Shown here: piece after piece, positions 1 through 5,481 of the stretch
Layout: each line of letters begins with the position of its first letter
Numbering within the stretch: the first letter of the stretch is position 1
Source: an uncultured Oscillibacter sp.
GTDB lineage: Bacteria > Bacillota > Clostridia > Oscillospirales > Oscillospiraceae
Length of the DNA stretch: 6,415 nucleotides
NCBI GenBank assembly: GCA_900542115.1
Contig: UQMC01000110.1
Span: 1 to 6,415, forward strand
Reading direction: 5' to 3'
Notes under the pieces: model-generated
Told to the model about the DNA's origin: nothing
The model's database searches: none
Seen by the model: only the letters and a program-made list of their open reading frames with translations
Made by a program: the position numbers and the translations under genes

Positions 1-135
1 CCGCTTCTGATTGCCGAAACGGGTGATGTCAGCTGTCAAGCAAAGGCAGGTCACAAGCGTTCCCTCTGTACCCTGACCAAACTCTCTGATTCTCCAGTCG
101 CACCGGTTGGTCCCGGCCTGGAGGAACTGCTCCTT
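1..135 (-). pseudogene. Frameshifted C-terminal remnant of the M20 amidohydrolase
   Basis: The minus frame whose codons end at base 1 is open from about base 135 to the contig edge. It reads EQFLQAGTNRCDW and, further on, EGTLVTCLCL. By position and character this resembles the closing part of M20D proteins: a hydrophobic strand, a G-A-G-N-like turn, then the C-terminal helix. It follows the degraded SRYHS...PG stretch of the adjoining frame (residues 343-351), at the spacing expected from the E-D-F-x-x-Y-x-x-x-V-P-G motif. Single-base gains and losses would join the frames. This could be genuine gene decay or poor-quality sequence at a contig end; the sequence alone cannot decide. The alignment is from memory of the family and was not computed. 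Confidence 0.4.
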
Positions 136-1193
136 TCCGGCCCAGGACCGTTGGAGTGGTACCGGCTGACGGTCCCGGAGGCGGACCAGCGGCCGCAGCC
201 CTGATCCAGAACATCGGCGCCGCACATCTCCGCAAGACCGTCGCTGACCCGGGCGGCCACGGCGGGATCGTTGATGACCGGCTCCAGAATGACCTTGGTG
301 GTGGGTTCATAGGTCACAGTGCAGCGGTGGATGGAGGCAGTGGCCTCGGCACTCTTTTTGATAAGGTCAAGGACCTGCGGACCGGCCTCCTTGTCGAAAT
401 AGCGGGCACTACCGGAGAGGAACGCCGTTTCTGGGATGATGTTCCAGGTGTCGCCGGCGCGGAAGGTGCACAGGCCCAGCGTGGCGATGGACTCGGCGTT
501 GAGCTGGTTGCGCAGAGCGGAATCCAGCTCGCCGACCATGTGCGCGGCGGGAACGATGGGATTGATGGACAGGTCCGGACGGGAGCCGTGACCGGCACGA
601 CCGTGGAACGTCATGTCAAAGCGCACGGCACCGGCCATCCGGGGACCGGCCACCATGCTGATCTTGCCGACCTCCAACGCATTATATACGTGCAGGGCAA
701 AGCACTCGTCCACGGTGTACTTCTCCAGCGCCTTCATCATGGTAGCGATGCCGCCGTTGGACTCCTCGCCCTCCTCAAAGCAGCAGTACACGGTGCCCTC
801 CAGCTCGTCCTTGACCTGTGCCAGCACACGGGCGGTACCCAGCATCATGGCCATGTGGGCGTCATGGCCGCAGGCGTGGCAGGCACCGTCATTTTCGGAG
901 ACACAGATCTTGGCACCGGATAGATTTTCCTTTTCCTCCTGAAGAGGCAGTGCATCAATATCACAGCGCAGCAGGCGGTGCTTACCGGGCTTGCCGCCCT
1001 GAATGGTGGCGATGATACCGGTGCCCTCCAGCAGCTCATAGGGGATGTTCAGGCTGTCCAGCTCACGCTGAAGGACCTTGCGCGTTCCAAATTCATGATC
1101 GGAGACCTCGGCATGGGTGTGGAAATAGCGGCGCATCTCCACCATGTAATCCTGCTGGGCTTCTGCCAGCTTCTTGATTTTCTTAAAATCCAT
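51..1193 (-). CDS. M20-family (M20D-like) metal-dependent amidohydrolase, C-terminus disrupted
   Basis: This is a cytoplasmic zinc-type amidohydrolase/peptidase of the hippurate hydrolase and N-acyl-amino-acid hydrolase group; the exact substrate cannot be read from sequence. Visible motifs (numbering from ATG 1193) are CDIDALPL at 77-84, the metal site CHACGHDAH at 105-113 (C108, H110), the EE pair at 140-141 where the catalytic Glu and a metal ligand sit, H168 in ALHVY, and GRAGHGSRP at 198-206 in the dimerisation domain. No signal peptide is present. I chose ATG 1193 because AAGGAG lies 9 nt upstream; the in-frame TTG at 1202 directly abuts that site and cannot be used. Up to about residue 334 (base ~192) the protein is normal. 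Beyond that, the expected G-E-D-F...V-P-G and final His motifs are missing from this frame, and the tail is Ser/Arg/Gly/Pro-rich. The stop at 51-53 is therefore probably a frameshift product, and the true gene may run off the left edge. Family call is firm; the 3' end is not. Confidence 0.85.
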   Translation of the reverse strand: MDFKKIKKLAEAQQDYMVEMRRYFHTHAEVSDHEFGTRKVLQRELDSLNIPYELLEGTGIIATIQGGKPGKHRLLRCDIDALPLQEEKENLSGAKICVSENDGACHACGHDAHMAMMLGTARVLAQVKDELEGTVYCCFEEGEESNGGIATMMKALEKYTVDECFALHVYNALEVGKISMVAGPRMAGAVRFDMTFHGRAGHGSRPDLSINPIVPAAHMVGELDSALRNQLNAESIATLGLCTFRAGDTWNIIPETAFLSGSARYFDKEAGPQVLDLIKKSAEATASIHRCTVTYEPTTKVILEPVINDPAVAARVSDGLAEMCGADVLDQGCGRWSASGTVSRYHSNGPGPERSSSSRPGPTGATGESESLVRVQRERL

Positions 1194-1202
1194 AGTGCTC
1201 AA

Positions 1203-1208
1203 CTCCTT
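1203..1208 (-). promoter_or_regulatory. Ribosome binding site of the M20 amidohydrolase
   Basis: AAGGAG on the minus strand sits 9 nt before ATG 1193 and touches the alternative TTG at 1202. It therefore fixes the start at ATG 1193 rather than TTG 1202. Confidence 0.8.
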
Positions 1209-1226
1209 CTTGAATGATTGCCTCTC

Positions 1227-1254
1227 ATTATATACTATTTTCCGCAGTTTGCAA
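1227..1254 (-). promoter_or_regulatory. Sigma-A-type promoter for the M20 amidohydrolase
   Basis: On the minus strand TTGCAA (1254-1249) is followed after 16 bp by a perfect TATAAT (1232-1227). Transcription would begin near base 1220, leaving a leader of about 27 nt that contains the AAGGAG site. The promoter lies just downstream of the terminator of the preceding gene on the same strand, so the amidohydrolase is probably its own transcription unit. Confidence 0.75.
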
Positions 1255-1262
1255 GGAAAATG

Positions 1263-1294
1263 AAAAAAACAGGCGGAGCCGGAAAACGGCTCCG
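1263..1294 (-). terminator. Rho-independent terminator of the D,D-carboxypeptidase gene
   Basis: A perfect 8-bp GC-rich stem (1294-1287 with 1281-1274, CGGAGCCG/CGGCTCCG) closes a 5-nt loop. On the minus strand it is followed after four bases by seven consecutive T residues (1269-1263). It lies about 240 bases past the carboxypeptidase stop codon and directly ahead of the amidohydrolase promoter. On the plus strand no T tract follows, so it acts in one direction only. Confidence 0.85.
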
Positions 1295-1304
1295 ACTATG
1301 GCTG

Positions 1305-1516
1305 TCGAAAAAGTGGTAAAGCCACTTTTTCGAGAAGGCTTCACTGCGCTCTGTGCCTCGGTTGTCCGCTTACAGCGAACAATTCGACACTCGCTCCGTG
1401 CAAGGTGTATTCTGCCACGCACAGGTCGCGGCAGAATACGGATTTCACAGCTTTCACATCTGCGGATGTGAAACTCTGCGAGGCTTTTGATAATTTGATA
1501 AACTGAAGTAGTTTAT
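1305..1516. repeat. Hairpin-rich intergenic stretch, candidate dispersed repeat
   Basis: Five inverted repeats lie in about 210 bases: 1305-1316/1322-1333 (12 bp perfect, 5-nt loop), 1362-1369/1375-1382 (7 of 8 pairs), 1407-1416/1430-1439 (10 bp perfect, 13-nt loop), 1452-1460/1465-1473 (9 bp perfect, 4-nt loop) and 1498-1504/1510-1516 (7 bp perfect). Only the first carries a T run, and it is inside the stem, so these are not five ordinary terminators. On the minus strand the stretch would be the long 3' untranslated region of the carboxypeptidase mRNA. Its lower GC content and dense structure differ from the flanking genes. I suspect a lineage-specific intergenic repeat or a structured RNA, but I cannot show further copies from this window. 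Confidence 0.5.
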
Positions 1517-1533
1517 GCAGCGCTGTGGACAAC

Positions 1534-2892
1534 TTACCGGCGGCGTCTGCCGCGGTAGCCGCTGCTGTAGCCCCGGGCGCTGCGGCCGTAGCGCCGCCTG
1601 CGGGAAAGCCCCGTAAGCCGCAGCAAAAGCAGTACTACGAGGAGCACGGCCAATACAATGACAATGATTTTTACGGCGGGCTTTTGGAAAAAGAGCACGG
1701 TATTATGTCGGAAGGTCATGAAGCGGTCCGCCTCTACGGCGCTGCTGGCTAAAAGGTCCACCGTGGCATAGGAAATGTCGCCTTTCTTCAATTCCAGCGT
1801 ACCCAGCTTCTGCCCGGCGGTGATGGGAGCCTCCAGCTCCTCCGGCAGCGTCACCACCCGCTCCAGCTCTGCCGGGTCAAGGTCCTTGGGAAATAAGACC
1901 TCTACATCCGCCGCCGGGTGGACGGTGACGTAATCCGTTTTGGAAAGAGAGACCGGGACCTCCTGAATGATCTCCGTATCCTTTAAAATGGTGCGGTAGG
2001 AGAAGCTGCCGAAGCCGTAGTCGAACAGGCGGGAGGTCTCGGAGAAGTTCAGGAGATTTCCCACGCCGTTTTCCTCAATGCGCTCCGCTCCCATGACCAC
2101 GCTGACATAGTGCAGCTCTCCCTGCTGAGCGGAGGAGATGAGACAGTGTCCGGCGGCGTCCGTGGAGCCGGTTTTGATGCCGTGGGCCCGCTTATCCCGG
2201 TAGCCGATGACCCGCCAGTTGGACAGGAGGTTGTTGGTGGTATAGAGCGTCCGCTCCGGGCTTAGATTGGTGGCGGGAATGGTGGCGCTGGCACTGTCGC
2301 AGATCTCCATGAACTCCGGGTATTCCATAGCTGCCTTGGTGATGAGATACAGGTCCCACGCGGAGGTGTAGTGGTCCGGGTCATGGATGCCGCTGGGGTT
2401 GACGAAATGGGTATCCTCACAGCCCAGTGCCTCCGCCTTGGCGTTCATGGCGTCCACAAAGGCGGAAATGGAGCCGCTGTGCCATTCTGCAAGGATATTG
2501 CAGGCTTCGTTGGCGGAGACGATGAGCATACACTGAAGAAGCTGCTTTACCGTCAGCACCTCGCCGGCCTTGATGCCGGCGGTGCTGCCGTCGGCAGCGT
2601 AGTAGGGGGAGGCAAAGGCACTTTCCGGGGCGGTGACCTCCTGCGTCAGCAGCGCGTCATTGCCGCTGGCCTTTTCCAGAATCAGCAGGGCGGTCATGAC
2701 CTTAGTGAGACTTGCGGGGTAATTCTGCTCATGGATGTTTTGGGCATAGGCTACGGCGTCTGTGTTCACATCCACCAGCAGCGCCGCCTTGGCGCGGATG
2801 TCCGGCGCGTCCGCCGCCTGCGCGGGAATGGCCAGCAGAACGGAAAGACAGACGCAGAGCAAAAAAACAGACAAAAGGCGTTTGATTTTCAT
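1534..2892 (-). CDS. D-alanyl-D-alanine carboxypeptidase (serine peptidase family S11, DacA/DacF type)
   Basis: This is a low-molecular-weight penicillin-binding protein that removes the terminal D-Ala from peptidoglycan stem pentapeptides on the outer face of the membrane. All three active-site motifs are present in order: SLTK at 61-64 (catalytic S61, K64), SAN at 126-128 and KTG at 240-242. A Sec signal peptide occupies about 1-26, ending AQA/AD. The S11 C-terminal beta domain covers roughly 300-385, and a transmembrane helix lies at about 407-425. The protein is 452 residues, longer than classic family members, because it ends in a strongly basic Arg/Gly/Tyr/Ser tail (430-452, 11 Arg). 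B. subtilis DacA is held instead by an amphipathic helix. ATG 2892 has AGGAG (2903-2899) 6 nt upstream. The gene is divergent from the comEA-like operon and is terminated at 1263-1294. The sequence does not say whether it is vegetative or sporulation-specific. Confidence 0.95.
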   Translation of the reverse strand: MKIKRLLSVFLLCVCLSVLLAIPAQAADAPDIRAKAALLVDVNTDAVAYAQNIHEQNYPASLTKVMTALLILEKASGNDALLTQEVTAPESAFASPYYAADGSTAGIKAGEVLTVKQLLQCMLIVSANEACNILAEWHSGSISAFVDAMNAKAEALGCEDTHFVNPSGIHDPDHYTSAWDLYLITKAAMEYPEFMEICDSASATIPATNLSPERTLYTTNNLLSNWRVIGYRDKRAHGIKTGSTDAAGHCLISSAQQGELHYVSVVMGAERIEENGVGNLLNFSETSRLFDYGFGSFSYRTILKDTEIIQEVPVSLSKTDYVTVHPAADVEVLFPKDLDPAELERVVTLPEELEAPITAGQKLGTLELKKGDISYATVDLLASSAVEADRFMTFRHNTVLFFQKPAVKIIVIVLAVLLVVLLLLRLTGLSRRRRYGRSARGYSSGYRGRRRR

Positions 2893-2914
2893 ATCTTTCT
2901 CCTATGATGTATGA

Positions 2915-2987
2915 TATACTGAAAGTAAGAAAGGCGGCGGCCGCCGGGGGCGGCACCGTTCGACAAATTCCGATTTACTTCAGTATA
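2915..2987. promoter_or_regulatory. Inverted repeat in the divergent promoter region (candidate operator)
   Basis: TATACTGAAAGTAA (2915-2928) is the reverse complement of TTACTTCAGTATA (2975-2987) apart from one extra A. The arms are 46 bp apart. Between them lies a perfect 12-bp palindrome CGGCGGCCGCCG (2935-2946). Each arm carries a TATA-containing segment directed at the gene on its own side, so divergent transcription may share a regulator or mirrored promoter elements. The natural candidate regulator is the response regulator of the adjacent operon, but that is an inference. Confidence 0.45.
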
Positions 2988-2989
2988 GC
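2960..2989 (+). promoter_or_regulatory. Probable promoter of the comEA-like / two-component / GerMN operon
   Basis: TCGACA (2960-2965, 5 of 6 to TTGACA) is followed after 18 bp by TATAGC (2984-2989, 4 of 6 to TATAAT). An A8 tract (2990-2997) follows around the expected transcription start. The -10 segment lies in the right arm of the inverted repeat. The weak -10 and long spacer suggest a promoter that may depend on an activator. Confidence 0.5.
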
Positions 2990-3012
2990 AAAAAAAACGG
3001 AGGAGTTCAACC

Positions 3013-3390
3013 ATGCGCGCAAAGTTAAGGGCTGTCAAAACGGAATTGATTCTTCTAACCATGACAGCGGTATTCCTTTTCGGCCTGACGGGCCTTGCCC
3101 GGCGGGACCGCATGGCGGCGGACACGGCGGCGGTCAGCGCCGTTACGGAGGAAAATCTGCCGCCGGAGCAGGTGGAGCTGACGCTGGTGGACATCAACAC
3201 CGCCGGTGTAGAGGAGCTTTCCACGCTGCCGGGAATCGGCGAGGGGCTTGCGGGGCGGATCGTCCGCTACCGGGAGGCCAACGGCGCGTTTGAAAGCGTG
3301 GAGGCGCTGACGGAGGTATCCGGCATCGGGGAGAAAAAGCTGGAGGAGCTGCGGGACTATATCACAGTGAACGAAGGAGCACAGCCTTGA
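3013..3390 (+). CDS. Short membrane-anchored ComEA-like helix-hairpin-helix protein
   Basis: The 125-residue protein has a basic N-terminus and one transmembrane helix (about 10-28), a linker, and a ComEA-type double helix-hairpin-helix domain at about 58-119. It begins VDINTA and has the hairpins LPGIGEGLA (72-80) and VSGIGEKKL (102-110), which bind the DNA backbone in this family. In competent Bacillus, ComEA is a surface DNA receptor of about 205 residues. This one lacks the SLBB-like region usual between anchor and HhH domain, and no comEB/comEC follows. ATG 3013 has GGAGGAG (2999-3005) 7 nt upstream. It is the first gene of the operon and overlaps the response regulator start by 4 nt, so the two are probably translationally coupled. 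A DNA-uptake role is only suggested by the family; a role with the kinase is possible. Confidence 0.85.
   Translation: MRAKLRAVKTELILLTMTAVFLFGLTGLARRDRMAADTAAVSAVTEENLPPEQVELTLVDINTAGVEELSTLPGIGEGLAGRIVRYREANGAFESVEALTEVSGIGEKKLEELRDYITVNEGAQP
3374..3389 (+). promoter_or_regulatory. Ribosome binding site and TTG start of the response regulator
   Basis: AAGGAG (3374-3379) stands 7 nt before TTG 3387. The TTG overlaps the TGA of the comEA-like gene (TTGA, 3387-3390). The next in-frame ATG would remove the phosphorylation-site aspartates D7 and D8, so the TTG must be the start. Confidence 0.8.
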
Positions 3391-4064
3391 AAATTTTAGT
3401 GGTAGACGATGAAAAAACCCTGGTCAAGGGCATGAAGTTTAATCTGGAAAACGAGGGGTACGAGGTGGAGTGCGCCTATGACGGCACATCGGCGCTGGAG
3501 CTGGCCCGGGAGGGGCGGTTCGACCTGATACTGCTGGATGTGATGATGCCGGAGATGGACGGGCTGGAGGCCTGCATGAAAATACGGGAATTTTCCAACG
3601 TTCCCATTATCATGCTCACCGCCAAGAGTGAGGACGCCGACAAGCTTATGGGCTTTGAGTGCGGGGCGGACGATTATCTCACGAAGCCCTTCAACATTCT
3701 GGAGCTGAAGGCCCGGGTGCGGGCGCTGCTGCGCCGGGCCGCCGGTGTGCAGCGCAGTCAGGGCGGGCTTTTGGCGGTGGGGAAGCTCACGCTGGACACG
3801 CAGGAGCGTGTCGCCATCCGGGACGGACAGCCGGTGGACCTCACCGCCAAGGAGTATGACCTCATTGAGCTGCTGATGCGAAATCCCCGGCGGGTGTACA
3901 GCCGGGAGAATCTGATGAACGTGGTGTGGGGCTATACCTACGCCGGAGATTACCGCACTGTGGATGTGCACATCCGCCGCCTGCGGGAAAAGCTGGAGGA
4001 AAATCCGGCGGAGCCGGAGCACATTATGACCAAGTGGGGAGTGGGCTACTATTTCAAAGGATAA
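3387..4064 (+). CDS. OmpR/PhoB-family response regulator
   Basis: This cytoplasmic transcription factor is phosphorylated by a partner kinase, almost certainly the next gene. The receiver domain (about 1-118) has the acidic pair D7/D8, the phosphoacceptor D51 in LLDVMMPEMDG, T78 and K100 in LTKPF. The winged-helix DNA-binding domain (about 128-224) shows the recognition-helix region RTVDVHIRRLREKLE (190-204) and the closing GVGYYFKG. At 225 residues it has the normal family length. Its targets are unknown; the inverted repeat between this operon and the carboxypeptidase gene is a candidate. Receiver features resemble PhoP/WalR/MtrA-type regulators, but I cannot assign an orthologue from sequence alone. 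The gene is in the middle of a coupled operon. Confidence 0.95.
   Translation: MKILVVDDEKTLVKGMKFNLENEGYEVECAYDGTSALELAREGRFDLILLDVMMPEMDGLEACMKIREFSNVPIIMLTAKSEDADKLMGFECGADDYLTKPFNILELKARVRALLRRAAGVQRSQGGLLAVGKLTLDTQERVAIRDGQPVDLTAKEYDLIELLMRNPRRVYSRENLMNVVWGYTYAGDYRTVDVHIRRLREKLEENPAEPEHIMTKWGVGYYFKG
4036..4053 (+). promoter_or_regulatory. Ribosome binding site and probable ATT start of the histidine kinase
   Basis: GGGGAG (4036-4041) lies 9 nt before ATT 4051, inside the 3' end of the response regulator gene. The frame is closed by TGA at 4027-4029, so ATT 4051 is the only plausible start that gives the kinase a basic leader (SKDKRR) and a full first membrane helix. The first conventional start, GTG 4120, has no convincing ribosome binding site. 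Confidence 0.5.
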
Positions 4065-5481
4065 GCGCAGGGCCTTTTGGGGCAGTCTGCAATTAAAATT
4101 CGGCCTGAGCTACATCGCCGTGATCGCGGGGGTGCTGCTTTTGCTCAATACATACCCATTGATTGTCAGTGAGGACCTTGTGTTCCGCTCCAAGGAGACC
4201 ACTATGGCCGGCAGCGTGTCGGTGATGGTATACTCCCTTTCCGGGCTGAACCGGCTGACGCAGGAAAATGTGGAGGCGGCCATGGCCGTGGTGGAGGAGA
4301 CCGGGCTGAGCCGTATTTTAGTGACGGACAGCGCGGGGCTGGTGCTCTACGATACCCGGGAAACCGGCGGCGCCGTGGGGAAATATACGTTCTATTCGGA
4401 GATCGTGCAGGCGCTGGAGGGCAATGACGCCTTTTCCAGCTCCTACCGGGACGGAGCGTTCCGCAGCCGGGCGTCCTCGCCGGTGCTGTATCAGAACCGC
4501 ATCGTCGGCGCGGTGTACGCCTATGAATATGACACGGAGCAGGCGGCGCTGCTGGAGGGGCTGCAGACGAATTTGATGCGGCTTTCTGTCGGCATTGCGC
4601 TGGCGGTGGTGCTGCTGAGCGTGCTGCTTTCCCGGATGCTGACGCGGAAGATCGGCGCGCTGCTCACCGCCATCCGTCAGGTGCGGGAGGGCTCCTACGA
4701 GCACCGCACCCATATCCCCGGCCACGATGAGATCGCGCAGATCGGGGAGGAGTTCAACAGCCTCACCGACCGGCTTCAGACCACGGAAAATCTGCGCCGC
4801 CGCTTTGTGTCCGATGCCAGCCACGAGCTGAAAACGCCGCTGGCGGCCATTCGGCTTTTGACGGATTCCATTTTGCAGACGGACAATATGGACATGGCTA
4901 CCGTCCGGGATTTTGTAACGGACATCGGCAGCGAGGCCCAGCGCCTCAGCAGCATCACCGAGGACCTGCTGCGGCTGACCCGGCTGGACAGCGGCCTTGT
5001 AGACAAGCCGAAGCGGGTAGAGGTCGTCCCGGTGCTGGAGCAGGTCATGCGGATGATGAGCTTTCTGGCGCAGGACAAGGGAACGGAGTTGACGTATCAG
5101 GCCGAGGAGGGCTGCGCGGTGATGGCCACCCGGGGTGAGGTCCATCAGGTCATTTACAACCTGACGGACAACGCCGTAAAGTACAGCGGCAATGCCGGCA
5201 GCATCCGGGTGCGGCTGTTCCGGGAGGGGGGCTGTGTGGTGCTGACCGTGGCGGACAACGGCCCCGGCATTCCGGAGGAGGATCTGCCCCGGGTATTTGA
5301 GCGGTTCTACCGGGTGGACAAGGCCCGCTCCCGGGCCGCCGGCGGAACGGGGCTGGGCCTTTCCATCGTGCAGGACACGGTGCACAAGCGGGGCGGCACG
5401 GTAACGGCCACCAACGCCCCGGGCGGCGGCGCGGTGTTCACCGTCCGCTGGCCGGACGCGGAAGGGGGCCGGGAGCCGTGA
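4051..5481 (+). CDS. Membrane sensor histidine kinase (HAMP-HisKA-HATPase)
   Basis: This is a homodimeric inner-membrane kinase that autophosphorylates on His and passes the phosphate to the preceding regulator. From the ATT start (476 residues) the order is: basic leader 2-7; TM1 about 17-40; an extracytoplasmic sensor of roughly 135 residues with a PAS/Cache-like strand pattern (ILVTDSAGLVLYDT, 89-102); TM2 about 176-195; HAMP about 196-250; HisKA with SDASHELKTP (H258 phosphoacceptor); then HATPase_c with the N box around N370 and N374, G1 DNGPG (402-406), F box FERFYR (416-421) and G2 GTGLG (432-436). All catalytic motifs are intact. A conventional start at GTG 4120 would give 453 residues but cut TM1 to about 16 residues and drop the basic leader. 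The gene overlaps the regulator by 14 nt and the GerMN gene by 4 nt. The ligand is unknown. Confidence 0.9.
   Translation: MSKDKRRAFWGSLQLKFGLSYIAVIAGVLLLLNTYPLIVSEDLVFRSKETTMAGSVSVMVYSLSGLNRLTQENVEAAMAVVEETGLSRILVTDSAGLVLYDTRETGGAVGKYTFYSEIVQALEGNDAFSSSYRDGAFRSRASSPVLYQNRIVGAVYAYEYDTEQAALLEGLQTNLMRLSVGIALAVVLLSVLLSRMLTRKIGALLTAIRQVREGSYEHRTHIPGHDEIAQIGEEFNSLTDRLQTTENLRRRFVSDASHELKTPLAAIRLLTDSILQTDNMDMATVRDFVTDIGSEAQRLSSITEDLLRLTRLDSGLVDKPKRVEVVPVLEQVMRMMSFLAQDKGTELTYQAEEGCAVMATRGEVHQVIYNLTDNAVKYSGNAGSIRVRLFREGGCVVLTVADNGPGIPEEDLPRVFERFYRVDKARSRAAGGTGLGLSIVQDTVHKRGGTVTATNAPGGGAVFTVRWPDAEGGREP

Noticed and set aside
189..196. NotI site GCGGCCGC exactly where M20 homology fades, suggesting a cloning junction
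   Set aside because: A second NotI site occurs at 2937-2944 in ordinary intergenic sequence, and M20-like traces continue past the site, so GC content explains it.
1..204. Plus-strand open frame from the left edge to TGA 204
   Set aside because: There is no start in the window and no recognised family, and minus-strand M20 remnants explain the same bases better.
156..923. 255-codon plus-strand open frame antisense to the amidohydrolase
   Set aside because: It lies wholly opposite a gene with clear M20 motifs, and its Gly/His/Val-rich composition is typical of a GC-rich shadow frame with no recognisable domain.
1305..1333. 12-bp hairpin as a second terminator
   Set aside because: No T run follows the stem on either strand; the T5 is inside the stem, and a proper terminator lies just beyond at 1263-1294.
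1341..1532. 63-codon minus-strand frame starting at TTG 1532
   Set aside because: It has no clear ribosome binding site, starts at the end of the carboxypeptidase gene and runs across several hairpins; better treated as part of a possible repeat than as a gene.
2371..2907. 178-codon plus-strand frame antisense to the carboxypeptidase
   Set aside because: It is opposite a complete S11 enzyme with all catalytic motifs and shows no domain of its own.
3396..4022. 208-codon minus-strand frame opposite the response regulator
   Set aside because: Shadow frame of a full-length OmpR-family gene; His/Leu/Gln-rich with no motif.
4318..5385. 355-codon minus-strand frame opposite the histidine kinase
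   Set aside because: Long only because GC-rich third positions remove stops; the sense strand carries the intact HisKA and HATPase motifs.
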